15,646 nt of DNA from Prevotellaceae bacterium (GTDB lineage: Bacteria; Bacteroidota; Bacteroidia; Bacteroidales; Paludibacteraceae). The stretch is from the NCBI GenBank assembly GCA_031255055.1, contig JAIRTG010000101.1, positions 1 to 15,646 on the forward strand, written 5' to 3'. Shown in pieces: positions 1 to 7,906 of this stretch (position 1 is its first letter; each line of letters begins with the position of its first letter). The translations under genes were made by a program, and so were the position numbers. Under the pieces are notes generated by a model. That model saw only the letters and a list, made by a program, of their open reading frames with translations. It was not told the origin of the DNA and did no database searches.

Positions 1-75
1 GCTAAATAGAATCTCTTTAAAAATATAGGCAAGACCTGTAAAGCCATAAGAACAGGAAAAAAATTAAGAAACGAG

Positions 76-3000
76 ATGAAAAAAATCATTTTATTTACAA
101 GTATGCTGCTGTCGGCAACAGGATTCGGAAACAAATTGTTCGCTTTCAACGGAAACGGTACGGAGGAAAGTCCTTATCTGATTACCTCTAAAGCCGATAT
201 GGAACAATTGGCTGCTGATGTGGACGGAGGACTAAACTACTCTGGTGTGTACTTTCGCTTGGCGCGTAATTTGACGGGTAGTAACGATACGGTTAGTACT
301 TTAGTGGGAAATAATACCAAACTTTTTTGCGGTGTCTTTGATGGTGACGGACATAAAATTGCGGTGAATAGAACCGGAATATTCGGTCGGATCGAAAATG
401 CTACGATTAAGAACTTGGGGGTCGTCGGAAAAATTAATGCGTATGCTTATTATTCGGATTTCAATTATTATGGTTATGTCGGCGGTATTTGTGCCGTAGC
501 CCAAAGTAGTACTATCAGCAATTGTTATAATAGCGCCGAAATATCGGTTCATGCGGCTATTTCGAATGCTCAAATGTTTATTGGCGGCATTACCGGAATC
601 GGAAGTACAATAACGAATTGCTATAATAGCGGAAAGATCGCTTCTTCTAATGCTTCTAATTCTAATTCCGGGGGCATTACCGGAGGTGTAGCTGAAGGTA
701 TCATAACGAATTGCTATAATACGGGTGATATTGCTGCTGCTGCTATTTATTCTTCTCTTGTCGGAGGTATTACCGGAACCGGAGGCATCGTGAGTAATTG
801 CTATAATAGCGGAAAGATTACTGCTGCTGCTACTTATTCTAATGGCGCTTCTGGAGGTATTTGTGGAACTAATGGTATAGGTACAATAACGAATTGTTAT
901 AATACCGGAGATATTGCGGCTTCTGCTGCTTATGCTTATTCCGGCGGTATTGCCGGACATACGGGTACTATCATGAATTGCTATAGTATCGGAAATATTG
1001 CTGCTGCGGCTACTAATTCTTCTTATTCCGGCGGCATTTGCGGGTATATGGGAACTGTCGGCAATTGTTTTGTTGCCGATGTGGAAATCACAACTGATGA
1101 TACTCAATCTGCCGGGCGGATAGGCGATGATGACCTCAATACTTATTCCAATTGCTATGCCGATAATGTGTCCGTATTTATCAACGGCAACCCGGTAAGC
1201 AGCACGGATAAAGATGGAAAGAACGGCGAGGATATCGCACGTGCTAATCTCCAAAGCGGGTCGTGGCTAACGGGTACGCTGGAATGGGATTTTGCCGATA
1301 TTTGGCAGATAACGTCCGACGGAACATGGCCGAAACTGCAAAACGTGTCTGAAGCAAACCCGGAAGTGCCTACTTATACGCTGACGTTAACATCAAGTAA
1401 TTCGGACTGGGGTACGATCGCTGCTAACCCCGCAGGGCCTTATACGCAGGGTCAGCAGGTTGTGCTGACGCCCGCTGCTGCTAACGGTTATCGGTTTGTG
1501 CGATGGCACGACAATAATCTCAACAATCCACGCACTGTTACCGTCACAGGTAATATGACTTTCATGGCGGTGTTTGAAGCAAACTCTGAAACGCCTACTT
1601 ATACGCTGACGTTAACATCAAATAATTCCGACTGGGGTACGATCGCCGTTAATCCCGCAGGGCCTTACACGCAGGGTCAGCAGGTTGTGCTGACGCCCGC
1701 TGCCGCTAACGGCTATCGGTTTGTGCGATGGCACGACAATGTCTCCGCCAACCCGCGTATTGTTACCATCACAGGTGATATGACTTTCGCGGCGGTGTTT
1801 GAAGCAGACTCTGAAACGTCTAATTATACGCTGACGTTAGCGTCAAACGATCCGAACCTGGGTAGGGTGACCGTTTATCCCGCAGGGCCTTACACGTATG
1901 GTCAGCAGGTGGAGCTGACGGCCAACGCCTTCGTCATCTATAAGTTTGTGCGATGGAAGGAAGACAACAGTGCTGAGAATCCGCACATAGTCACTGTCAC
2001 AGGTAATATGACTTTCACGGCCTTGTTTGCCTTAGAGATGTACAGGCTGACGTTAACATCAAACAATCCGGACTGGGGTACGATCGTCCCCAGCTACACA
2101 GGCCCTTACACGAAGGAGGATCAGCCGGTTGTGCTGACGGCCAAAGCTTTCAGCGGCTATCAGTTTGTGCGATGGGACGATAACTCCTCCGACAGCCAGC
2201 GTACTGTCGTGGTCACAGACAATATGACTTTCACGGCCGTGTTTGAGAAGATCCCCGGCGGCACCACCGGCAGCGGTACGGAGGCAGATCCTTATCGGAT
2301 TTCCTCCAAAGCCGATATGGATGAGTTGGCCGGTAATGTGAACGGAGGAAAAAACTATTCCGGTGTGTATTTTCGCTTGACGCGCGATTTGACGGGCGCA
2401 AACGATACGCTTACTACTGTAGTAGGAAATAGTGATGACGTATATTTTAGCGGTATCTTTGATGGTGACGGACACGAAATAGCCGTGAAGAGAACCGGAA
2501 TATTCGGTCAAATCCGAAATGCAACGATTAAGAATCTGGGGGTGACCGGAAACATTCATACGTATGTTTATTCTTATGAGAATCATTATTATGCCGGCGG
2601 CATTTGTGCTACAACCGAAAATAGTACAATAAGCAACTGTTATAATAACGCTGACATAGCGGCTTCCACAGCCGGTGCCTTTGACTACCAGATAAACACC
2701 GGCGGCATTTGCGGAAAGACTACCAACAGCTATATAATCAATTGCCGTAATACCGGAAGTATTTCTTCTAACGTTGAAAGTACTTCTTATGCCGGTGGCA
2801 TTGCCGGTCATTATGAGGTCGGAGGCGCCATAACGAATTGCTATAATACCGGAAATATTGCTGCTGCGGCTTACGATGCATCTTATGCCGGTGGCATTTG
2901 CGGATTCGGAGGCACAATAACCAATTGCTATAATACCGGAGATATTTCTGCTGCTGCTGCTTCTTCTCCTTCTTATTGCGGCGGCATTAGTGGAGAAGGA

Positions 3001-6000
3001 GGCACAATAACCAACTGCTATAATATCGGAAATATTGCTGCTTCTGCTGCTGCTTCTTCTTATTCCGGCGGCATTTGCGGGCGTAACGGAATTATCGCCA
3101 ATTGCTTTGTTGCCGCGATGGAAATCACAACCGACGATGTTTCCCGGACATATACCGGACGGATAGGCGGCGACACCGACAGCTATTATGCCGATTGCTA
3201 TGCCGACAGTGTTTACGTAAACGGCATCCGGATAAGCAACACGGGCAAAAACGGAAAGGACGGCCTGGACGCCAAGCTTGCCAATATCCAAACCCGGTTG
3301 TGGCTAACGAATACGCTGGGATGGAATTTTACCGACAATTGGTCGATGACGTCCGACGGAACATGGCCGGAACTGCAAAACGTGTCGACCTTTTTTGCCG
3401 TAGCCGGCGCGGTAAGCAAAAATAGCGCGGGCTTGGGAACCGTGATTGTTTCCCACACGATAGCAGCGTTGGGTGAGCAGGTTCTGTTTACGGCAACCCC
3501 CGCCGACGGTTGTTACTTTGTACGATGGGAGGAAGACGGCAATCGGGAGAATCCGCGCCGGATTGCCGTCACGGGCGATCTAACTCTTACGGCCGTATTT
3601 GCAAAGTTTACTTTCCTGGTACATGGCCGGGTAAGCGCAAGTAGCGCGGGCATGGGAACAGTAACTCCTTCCGAAACGACAGTGCGGGGGGGAGAGTCTA
3701 TTGTGTTTAGGGCAGCACCCGCCGTGGGTTATAAGTTTGTGCAATGGCAGGAAGACGGTAACGAGGAGAATCCGCGCACGGTTACCGTTACGCAGGATAC
3801 GACGCTGACGGCCGTGTTTGAGATGCAAACTTTCATGGGAAGCGGTTCGGCGGCAAATCCTTATCTGATTTCCTCCAAAGACGATATGGAGCTGTTGGCT
3901 GATAATGTAAACGGAGGACAACACTACTCCGGTCTGTATTTTCGCCTGACGCGCGATTTGACGGGCGCAAACGATACCCTTACTACTTCGGTAGGAAATA
4001 ATAATACCACATATTTTAGCGGCATCTTTGATGGTGAAGGACACAAAATAGCCGTGAAGAGAACCGGAATATTCGGTCGGATCCGAAATGCAACGATTAA
4101 GAATCTGGGAGTGACCGGAAGCATTCATACGTATTCTTATTCTTATACTGATAGTTATGTATTTCAATATTATTACGGCGGCATTTGTGGTATAACCGAA
4201 AACAGTACAATAAACAACTGTTATAATAACGCTGAAATAGCGATTCCCGATCCTACCACTCATTTTTATCTAATCTACACCGGCGGCATTTGCGGAGAGA
4301 ATGCCTACAGCTATATAATCAATTGCCATAAGACCGGCAATATTTCTTCTCCTGTTTATGAGAGTTCTAAGGGTGGCGCTACCGGTGGCATTACCGGTCG
4401 TTATGAAGGTGGAACAATAACGAATTGCTATAATACCGGAAATATTGCTGCTTTTGCGAACTCCGGACCTGAGGTCGGTGGCATTAGCGGCGGCGGACAT
4501 GAAGGCACAATAACCGGAGGCACCATAACGAATTGCTATAATACCGGAAATATTGCTGCTTCCGGTTCGCATGGCGGCATTAGCGGACGTGGAGGCATAA
4601 TAACCAATTGTTATAATACCGGAAATATTTCTTCTTCTGCTTCCGATGCACCTTATGCCGGTGGCATTTGCGGGTACCAAGGAATTGTCCTCAATTGCTT
4701 TGTTGCCGGTACGCAAATCACAACCAACGATATTTCTCTGACATCTACCGGACGGATAGGCGGCGACGCCGATGGCAGGTATGCCGATTGCTATGCCAAC
4801 GGTGTTTCGGCAAACGGCAGCCTGATAAGCGGCACGGATGAAAACGGAAAGAACGGCCGGGACGCTACTCTTGCCGATCTCCAAAATCAGTCGTGGCTAA
4901 CGACTACGCTGGGATGGGATTTTACCTATAATTGGTCGATGACGTCCGACGGAACATTTCCAGAACTGAAAAAATTGCAAATCTTGCCGACCTTTTTTAC
5001 CGTAATCGGCGCGGTAAGCGAAAGTAGCGTGAACATGGGAACAGTAAATCCTTCCGAAGCGATGGTGGTGTCGGGAGAGCAGGTTGTGTTGAGGGCAACC
5101 CCTGTTGAGGGTTATCACTTTGTAGAATGGCAGGAAGACGGCAGCTTGGAGAATCCGCGCACTGTTACCGTTACAAGCGATATGACTTTCACGGCTGTGT
5201 TTGCCGCCGGCGGCGCAGAAACGACTTATACGCTGACGGTCAACTCAAACAATCCCGACTGGGGTACGGTTGCCGTCGACCCCGCAGGCCCTTACACGTA
5301 TGGTCGGCAGGTTGTGCTGACGGCCAACGCCGTCGGCGGCTATCTGTTTGTGAAATGGGACGACAATGTCACCGAAAATCCACGCACTGTCACCGTTATA
5401 GACGATATGTCTTTCGAGGCCGAGTTTGCGTCAAACGGAGGAATACCTACTTATACGCTGACGGTAACATCGAACAACGAAAACTGGGGTACGGTCACCG
5501 TCAACCCCATAGGCCCTTATACGCAGGGTCAGCAGGTTGTGCTGACGCCCGCCGCCGTCAACGGCTATTGGTTTGTGAAATGGGACGATAACACTACCGA
5601 GAACCCGCGTATTGTCACCGTCACAGGCGATATGACTTTTACGGCCGTGTTTGCGAAGGAAAATACAGGAGAAACCTATCAGATAACCGTAAGATCGAAC
5701 AACGCGAATTGGGGAAGCGTTGACGGCGGAGGAAGGTATGCCGAAGGTGAGGAGGCTATGCTTATAGCCAGTCCCAAATCCGGTTATCACTTTGATCGAT
5801 GGCAGGATAAAAACACGGAGAATCCGCGCTTGATAATCGTAACAGCAAATGAGACATATGTTGCCGTCTTCGCGGTAGGGTTGGACGACACGTCGGAGTC
5901 GCCGACACTGTCCGATGCTGCGGTGGTTGTCTATCCCAATCCGGCACGGAATGTATTGTACGTTCGGTCGGCCGTAGCGATAGAACGGGTTGTCATCCGT

Positions 6001-6144
6001 GACCTGAGCGGTCAACAGGTGAAACAAATCGCCTCGCCCGTCGACAGGGAAATCGACGTGAGCGATTTGGCCGCCGGTGTGTATCTTGTCGGGATAACGA
6101 CCGCCAACGGCGAAGCTATCCGGAAAATAGTGATTAGCGATTAA
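76..6144 (+). CDS. Giant secreted GLUG / B-repeat adhesin-like protein with T9SS sorting domain
   Basis: The product has 2022 residues. Residues 1-23 look like a signal peptide (charged MKK, hydrophobic stretch, cleavage near FA|FN). The mature part has three super-modules at about residues 24-725, 728-1250 and 1252-1934. Each opens with a G-x-G-T/S-x-x-x-PYxI cap, continues with GLUG-like repeats (GGICG..TITNCYN, about 19 in all) and closes with B-repeats of about 75 residues (WGT...GPYxxGQQVVLT...GYxFVRW...NPRTVTVT..MTFTAVF; ten in all, 4+2+4). Residues about 1950-2022 form a T9SS type A sorting domain (VYPNPARNVLYV ... GVYLVGI ... KIVISD). Known for these families: GLUG and B-repeats occur in surface adhesins and large cell-surface proteins, and the C-terminal domain directs export by the type IX system. 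A surface adhesin role is inferred; no enzymatic domain was seen. The ATG is chosen because the signal peptide starts there; no clear promoter lies in bases 1-75. Confidence 0.9.
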   Translation: MKKIILFTSMLLSATGFGNKLFAFNGNGTEESPYLITSKADMEQLAADVDGGLNYSGVYFRLARNLTGSNDTVSTLVGNNTKLFCGVFDGDGHKIAVNRTGIFGRIENATIKNLGVVGKINAYAYYSDFNYYGYVGGICAVAQSSTISNCYNSAEISVHAAISNAQMFIGGITGIGSTITNCYNSGKIASSNASNSNSGGITGGVAEGIITNCYNTGDIAAAAIYSSLVGGITGTGGIVSNCYNSGKITAAATYSNGASGGICGTNGIGTITNCYNTGDIAASAAYAYSGGIAGHTGTIMNCYSIGNIAAAATNSSYSGGICGYMGTVGNCFVADVEITTDDTQSAGRIGDDDLNTYSNCYADNVSVFINGNPVSSTDKDGKNGEDIARANLQSGSWLTGTLEWDFADIWQITSDGTWPKLQNVSEANPEVPTYTLTLTSSNSDWGTIAANPAGPYTQGQQVVLTPAAANGYRFVRWHDNNLNNPRTVTVTGNMTFMAVFEANSETPTYTLTLTSNNSDWGTIAVNPAGPYTQGQQVVLTPAAANGYRFVRWHDNVSANPRIVTITGDMTFAAVFEADSETSNYTLTLASNDPNLGRVTVYPAGPYTYGQQVELTANAFVIYKFVRWKEDNSAENPHIVTVTGNMTFTALFALEMYRLTLTSNNPDWGTIVPSYTGPYTKEDQPVVLTAKAFSGYQFVRWDDNSSDSQRTVVVTDNMTFTAVFEKIPGGTTGSGTEADPYRISSKADMDELAGNVNGGKNYSGVYFRLTRDLTGANDTLTTVVGNSDDVYFSGIFDGDGHEIAVKRTGIFGQIRNATIKNLGVTGNIHTYVYSYENHYYAGGICATTENSTISNCYNNADIAASTAGAFDYQINTGGICGKTTNSYIINCRNTGSISSNVESTSYAGGIAGHYEVGGAITNCYNTGNIAAAAYDASYAGGICGFGGTITNCYNTGDISAAAASSPSYCGGISGEGGTITNCYNIGNIAASAAASSYSGGICGRNGIIANCFVAAMEITTDDVSRTYTGRIGGDTDSYYADCYADSVYVNGIRISNTGKNGKDGLDAKLANIQTRLWLTNTLGWNFTDNWSMTSDGTWPELQNVSTFFAVAGAVSKNSAGLGTVIVSHTIAALGEQVLFTATPADGCYFVRWEEDGNRENPRRIAVTGDLTLTAVFAKFTFLVHGRVSASSAGMGTVTPSETTVRGGESIVFRAAPAVGYKFVQWQEDGNEENPRTVTVTQDTTLTAVFEMQTFMGSGSAANPYLISSKDDMELLADNVNGGQHYSGLYFRLTRDLTGANDTLTTSVGNNNTTYFSGIFDGEGHKIAVKRTGIFGRIRNATIKNLGVTGSIHTYSYSYTDSYVFQYYYGGICGITENSTINNCYNNAEIAIPDPTTHFYLIYTGGICGENAYSYIINCHKTGNISSPVYESSKGGATGGITGRYEGGTITNCYNTGNIAAFANSGPEVGGISGGGHEGTITGGTITNCYNTGNIAASGSHGGISGRGGIITNCYNTGNISSSASDAPYAGGICGYQGIVLNCFVAGTQITTNDISLTSTGRIGGDADGRYADCYANGVSANGSLISGTDENGKNGRDATLADLQNQSWLTTTLGWDFTYNWSMTSDGTFPELKKLQILPTFFTVIGAVSESSVNMGTVNPSEAMVVSGEQVVLRATPVEGYHFVEWQEDGSLENPRTVTVTSDMTFTAVFAAGGAETTYTLTVNSNNPDWGTVAVDPAGPYTYGRQVVLTANAVGGYLFVKWDDNVTENPRTVTVIDDMSFEAEFASNGGIPTYTLTVTSNNENWGTVTVNPIGPYTQGQQVVLTPAAVNGYWFVKWDDNTTENPRIVTVTGDMTFTAVFAKENTGETYQITVRSNNANWGSVDGGGRYAEGEEAMLIASPKSGYHFDRWQDKNTENPRLIIVTANETYVAVFAVGLDDTSESPTLSDAAVVVYPNPARNVLYVRSAVAIERVVIRDLSGQQVKQIASPVDREIDVSDLAAGVYLVGITTANGEAIRKIVISD
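145..2250 (+). repeat. Super-module 1: seven GLUG-like repeats plus four B-repeats
   Basis: Intragenic repeat block. After the GTEESPYLI cap, seven units with the core GGI-x-G ... NCYN recur with spacers of Ala/Ser/Thr. Four B-repeats begin at bases 1375, 1600, 1825 and 2041. The first two intervals are exactly 225 bp, the last 216 bp. B-repeats 1 and 2 are nearly identical at DNA level over long runs, which suggests recent duplication or gene conversion. Confidence 0.85.
2257..3825 (+). repeat. Super-module 2: six GLUG-like repeats plus two B-repeats
   Basis: Repeats the plan of module 1: cap GSGTEADPYRISSKADM, six NCYN-type units, a linker ending in SDGTWPELQNV, then two B-repeats starting near 3391 and 3610. 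These B-repeats begin with an AVS..SAGLGTV variant rather than TLTSNNxDWGT. Modules 2 and 3 share this variant and are closer to each other than to module 1. Confidence 0.85.
3829..5877 (+). repeat. Super-module 3: six GLUG-like repeats plus four B-repeats
   Basis: Cap GSGSAANPYLISSKDDM, six GLUG-like units, linker ending SDGTFPELKKL, then B-repeats near 4993, 5227, 5452 and 5677. The last three are spaced exactly 225 bp apart. The final B-repeat leads directly into the sorting domain. Confidence 0.85.
5923..6144 (+). other. T9SS type A C-terminal sorting domain of the giant protein
   Basis: Codes for about residues 1950-2022: VVVYPNPARNVLYV, then IRDLSGQQVKQI, then DVSDLAAGVYLVGI and the end RKIVISD. 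This order (YPNP start, L-x-G middle, L-x-x-G-x-Y/V strand, basic-hydrophobic end) is the classic type A sorting signal. It implies that the genome encodes a type IX secretion system elsewhere. Confidence 0.9.
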
Positions 6145-6166
6145 ATAGTGATTACTGTTTAGTGAT

Positions 6167-6197
6167 AAGCCGACTCAGCAATGGGTCGGCTTTTTTT
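6167..6197 (+). terminator. Rho-independent terminator of the giant repeat protein gene
   Basis: AAGCCGAC (6167-6174) pairs with GTCGGCTT (6185-6192) across a 10-nt loop, followed by a run of seven T. It starts 22 bases after the stop codon. Confidence 0.85.
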
Positions 6198-6205
6198 GCG
6201 CCCGT

Positions 6206-6235
6206 TGTCCGAACCTTGTTAATGTCCGAACCTTG
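6206..6235. repeat. Short tandem direct repeat, 13-bp unit twice
   Basis: TGTCCGAACCTTG occurs at 6206-6218 and again at 6223-6235 (17-bp period), followed by a TTGATTTTCTTGATTACAGG tail. The wording resembles short intergenic repeats seen in many Bacteroidetes genomes; that resemblance is from memory and not checked. Confidence 0.5.
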
Positions 6236-6286
6236 ATTTTCTTGATTACAGGATTGCTTTGATCTGCGGGTTGTGGGCGCTCTTTT

Positions 6287-6373
6287 AGTGATTAGCGATT
6301 AGTGTTTAAATAGTGTTTAGTGTTTAATGTTTAATGCAAGTTCGTCGTGTTTAATCACTAATCGCTAATCACT
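6287..6373. repeat. Perfect 18-bp inverted repeat built from GTGATTAG units
   Basis: AGTGATTAGCGATTAGTG at 6287-6304 is exactly complementary to CACTAATCGCTAATCACT at 6356-6373. The 51-bp loop is AT-rich and itself made of GTGTTTA/TAATGTTTA variants. Together with the flanking GC-rich element it fills most of the 341-bp gap between the giant gene and the FKBP operon. No gene is seen in that gap. Confidence 0.8.
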
Positions 6374-6478
6374 GTCTTTCGGGGCGTTGCGGGGCAGAGC
6401 CCCGCAGAGGGGGTAGCGGAAGACCGCGCAGCGGGCTGAAGCGAGGGGGAGACTTCCCCCACCCTAATTATCTTTCTT
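6367..6478 (+). repeat. GC-rich hairpin repeat element, copy 1
   Basis: About 112 bp, matched by an inverted copy at 14763-14868. Inside are three stem-loops: TGCGGGGC-AGA-GCCCCGCA (6388-6406), CCGC-GCA-GCGG (6424-6434) and GGGGG-AGACTT-CCCCC near 6446-6461. Outside the middle hairpin the two copies are almost identical. No reading frame is supported. It lies just downstream of the FKBP operon's last stop codon. Confidence 0.85.
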
Positions 6479-6485
6479 CGTGGCG

Positions 6486-7373
6486 TCAGTCAGTCACGAT
6501 TGATAGTAGTTCTATTTCACAAATGAGGGCCGAAAAGGGCTTTATCTCGTCCGTGGGTGAGTATGCGCCGTATGCCAGGTTGTAAGGGATGTAGAGGAGC
6601 CATTTGGAACCGACGGACATTTGTAGAAATGCTTCCGTCCAGCCGTTGATGAAACTGTTTGCCTGAAGCTCGAAGGGTGTGTCGGTGATGGAATGCCTAA
6701 GTACTGTGCCGTCGACTGTCGATACTTTGCAGTGTATTCTTATTATGTCGTTCGCTTGGGGATGGGGGCCGTCTCCTCGTTCTAATACTTTGTATTGCAG
6801 TCCGCTTGGGGTGATAACTACTCCTGCTTTTTTCCCGTTCTCTCTGAGGTATGCTTCGCCGGCTTCTTTGTTGGCTTTATATGTTTTTTCCAGTTGTCGT
6901 TGTGCTGCTCGAAAGCCGTGTTGTTGTTTTTTATTGAAAATGGCGTTCAGGTAGCGTTCGGCTTCTTCGGGTGTCATTTGAGGTGTTTCGCCGTGTAGCC
7001 CATCGATGACTCCCTGCGCCAGTAGCGGCCGGTCGAAGATGATGCTCGAGTCGCCGAAAATGCCGCTGATTTCATGTATTTTTACGTTGACGCCCAGATT
7101 GACTCCGCTCATGTAGGGGAATATTGTTTCTTCGTTGAAGTCGTCTTTGAAGCCTTCGCGCATGCCTATGAAAAATGATTTTATGCCTTCTTCGTCATTT
7201 TCGTGTCCCGAAAACAGTTCGTAGCTGACTTGATCGCCATAGATCAGTCCTGTGACGTAGTTCAGACTGTCTGTCGCGGAGTCCAAATCCGGCGCCTTGG
7301 CGGTGAACTCGTTGCAGCCGGACATGATGCCTGCTATGATGAGTAGCGGAAGGTGAAGAATGGCTTTTTTCAT
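6486..7373 (-). CDS. FKBP-family envelope lipoprotein with altered active site
   Basis: 295 residues. The lipobox ends in Cys20 (GIMSGC), so it should be a lipoprotein. Residues about 28-180 match the FKBP N-terminal dimerisation/chaperone domain, with a helical stretch at 135-180. Residues about 186-290 are an FKBP-type C-terminal domain (ITPSGLQYKVL ... GWTEAFLQMSVGSKWLLYIP ... AYG). Compared with the family, the Trp (W245) and Tyr (Y268) of the pocket are kept. The conserved Tyr of the HYTG segment is Cys215, and the Phe-Asp pair is Leu225-Arg226. These changes predict weak or no prolyl isomerase activity and perhaps a pure chaperone role (inference). Its ATG overlaps the previous gene's stop codon (ATGA), so translation is probably coupled. 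It is the last gene of the operon. Confidence 0.88.
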   Translation of the reverse strand: MKKAILHLPLLIIAGIMSGCNEFTAKAPDLDSATDSLNYVTGLIYGDQVSYELFSGHENDEEGIKSFFIGMREGFKDDFNEETIFPYMSGVNLGVNVKIHEISGIFGDSSIIFDRPLLAQGVIDGLHGETPQMTPEEAERYLNAIFNKKQQHGFRAAQRQLEKTYKANKEAGEAYLRENGKKAGVVITPSGLQYKVLERGDGPHPQANDIIRIHCKVSTVDGTVLRHSITDTPFELQANSFINGWTEAFLQMSVGSKWLLYIPYNLAYGAYSPTDEIKPFSALICEIELLSIVTD

Positions 7374-7888
7374 TTTGCTGCGGGAGGTGTGGGTTGGTCG
7401 ATCTTGGTTGTGGGTTTGAATGTTACCGGCAGGTCTGTGTTTTCGAGCTGTTTTTGATAGAATATCACGGCTTCTTTGTGGTGGATGAGTCTTTCTTTGT
7501 TCAGTATGGCGTTGACGACGCCTTGATGAATCAGGTCTTTGCTGGTTTTGAATGAGGCGCTCAGAATGCCGTTTTCTTCTTTTTGCTGGATGTTTTTTGC
7601 AATGTCCATACCGAGCAGATAGGCGTGAGCGTTCGATGCGCCGGATTTGGAGCCTCTGTTGAAGCCGTTGATGAAGTCTTTGATTTTTTCTTCATCTTTG
7701 TTGTTGTCGAAGCAGGTGTTCCTTGTGGAGTTTCCCCACAAAAGACCGTATGCGTAGTTGATACTGTCTTTCTCGTTTTTGAGTAGTGTGTTGGGGGCTG
7801 TACGATCGGCTTTTTTGCGACATGAAAATAAGGTGGCAATCAGGGCTATCAGTAGCATTATGGCGTATGTCGGGTGTTGCTTTTTCAT
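7370..7888 (-). CDS. Lipoprotein with FKBP N-terminal domain only
   Basis: 172 residues. A signal peptide with lipobox ATLFSC puts the lipidated Cys at 23. Residues about 38-150 resemble the FKBP N-terminal domain of its two neighbours (KDSINYAYGLLWGN ... FINGFNRG ... YLLGMDIAKNI). The chain then ends in a Pro/Thr/Lys-rich tail, and there is no FKBP catalytic domain and no decayed remnant in the remaining space. The middle gene of three, it starts 18 bp after the canonical FKBP gene and overlaps the next by 4 bp. It may pair with the FKBP N-domains of its neighbours (inference). Domain similarity is moderate, so a plain hypothetical lipoprotein remains possible. Confidence 0.75.
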   Translation of the reverse strand: MKKQHPTYAIMLLIALIATLFSCRKKADRTAPNTLLKNEKDSINYAYGLLWGNSTRNTCFDNNKDEEKIKDFINGFNRGSKSGASNAHAYLLGMDIAKNIQQKEENGILSASFKTSKDLIHQGVVNAILNKERLIHHKEAVIFYQKQLENTDLPVTFKPTTKIDQPTPPAAK

Positions 7889-7906
7889 GCTGGAATGGGA
7901 GGGGGA

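Noticed and set aside
301..1254. Long minus-strand open frame opposite the giant gene (317 codons)
   Set aside because: Composition is Ser/Ile/Arg repeats that mirror the GLUG repeats; it exists because the coding strand avoids certain codons periodically. The plus strand has a signal peptide, known repeats and a sorting domain.
2059..3291. Minus-strand frame of 410 codons, and similar ones at 3580-4263, 4270-4884 and 5431-6027
   Set aside because: Same antisense mirror of repeat DNA; no family motif, start site or promoter.
145..5000. CRISPR-like appearance of regularly spaced similar sequences
   Set aside because: The repeats are in frame, degenerate at third positions and encode GLUG-type protein units; there are no identical repeats with unique spacers.
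6440..6485. Terminator for the FKBP operon within the GC-rich repeat
   Set aside because: The GGGGG/CCCCC hairpin is not followed by a T-run on the minus strand, so intrinsic termination is not supported.
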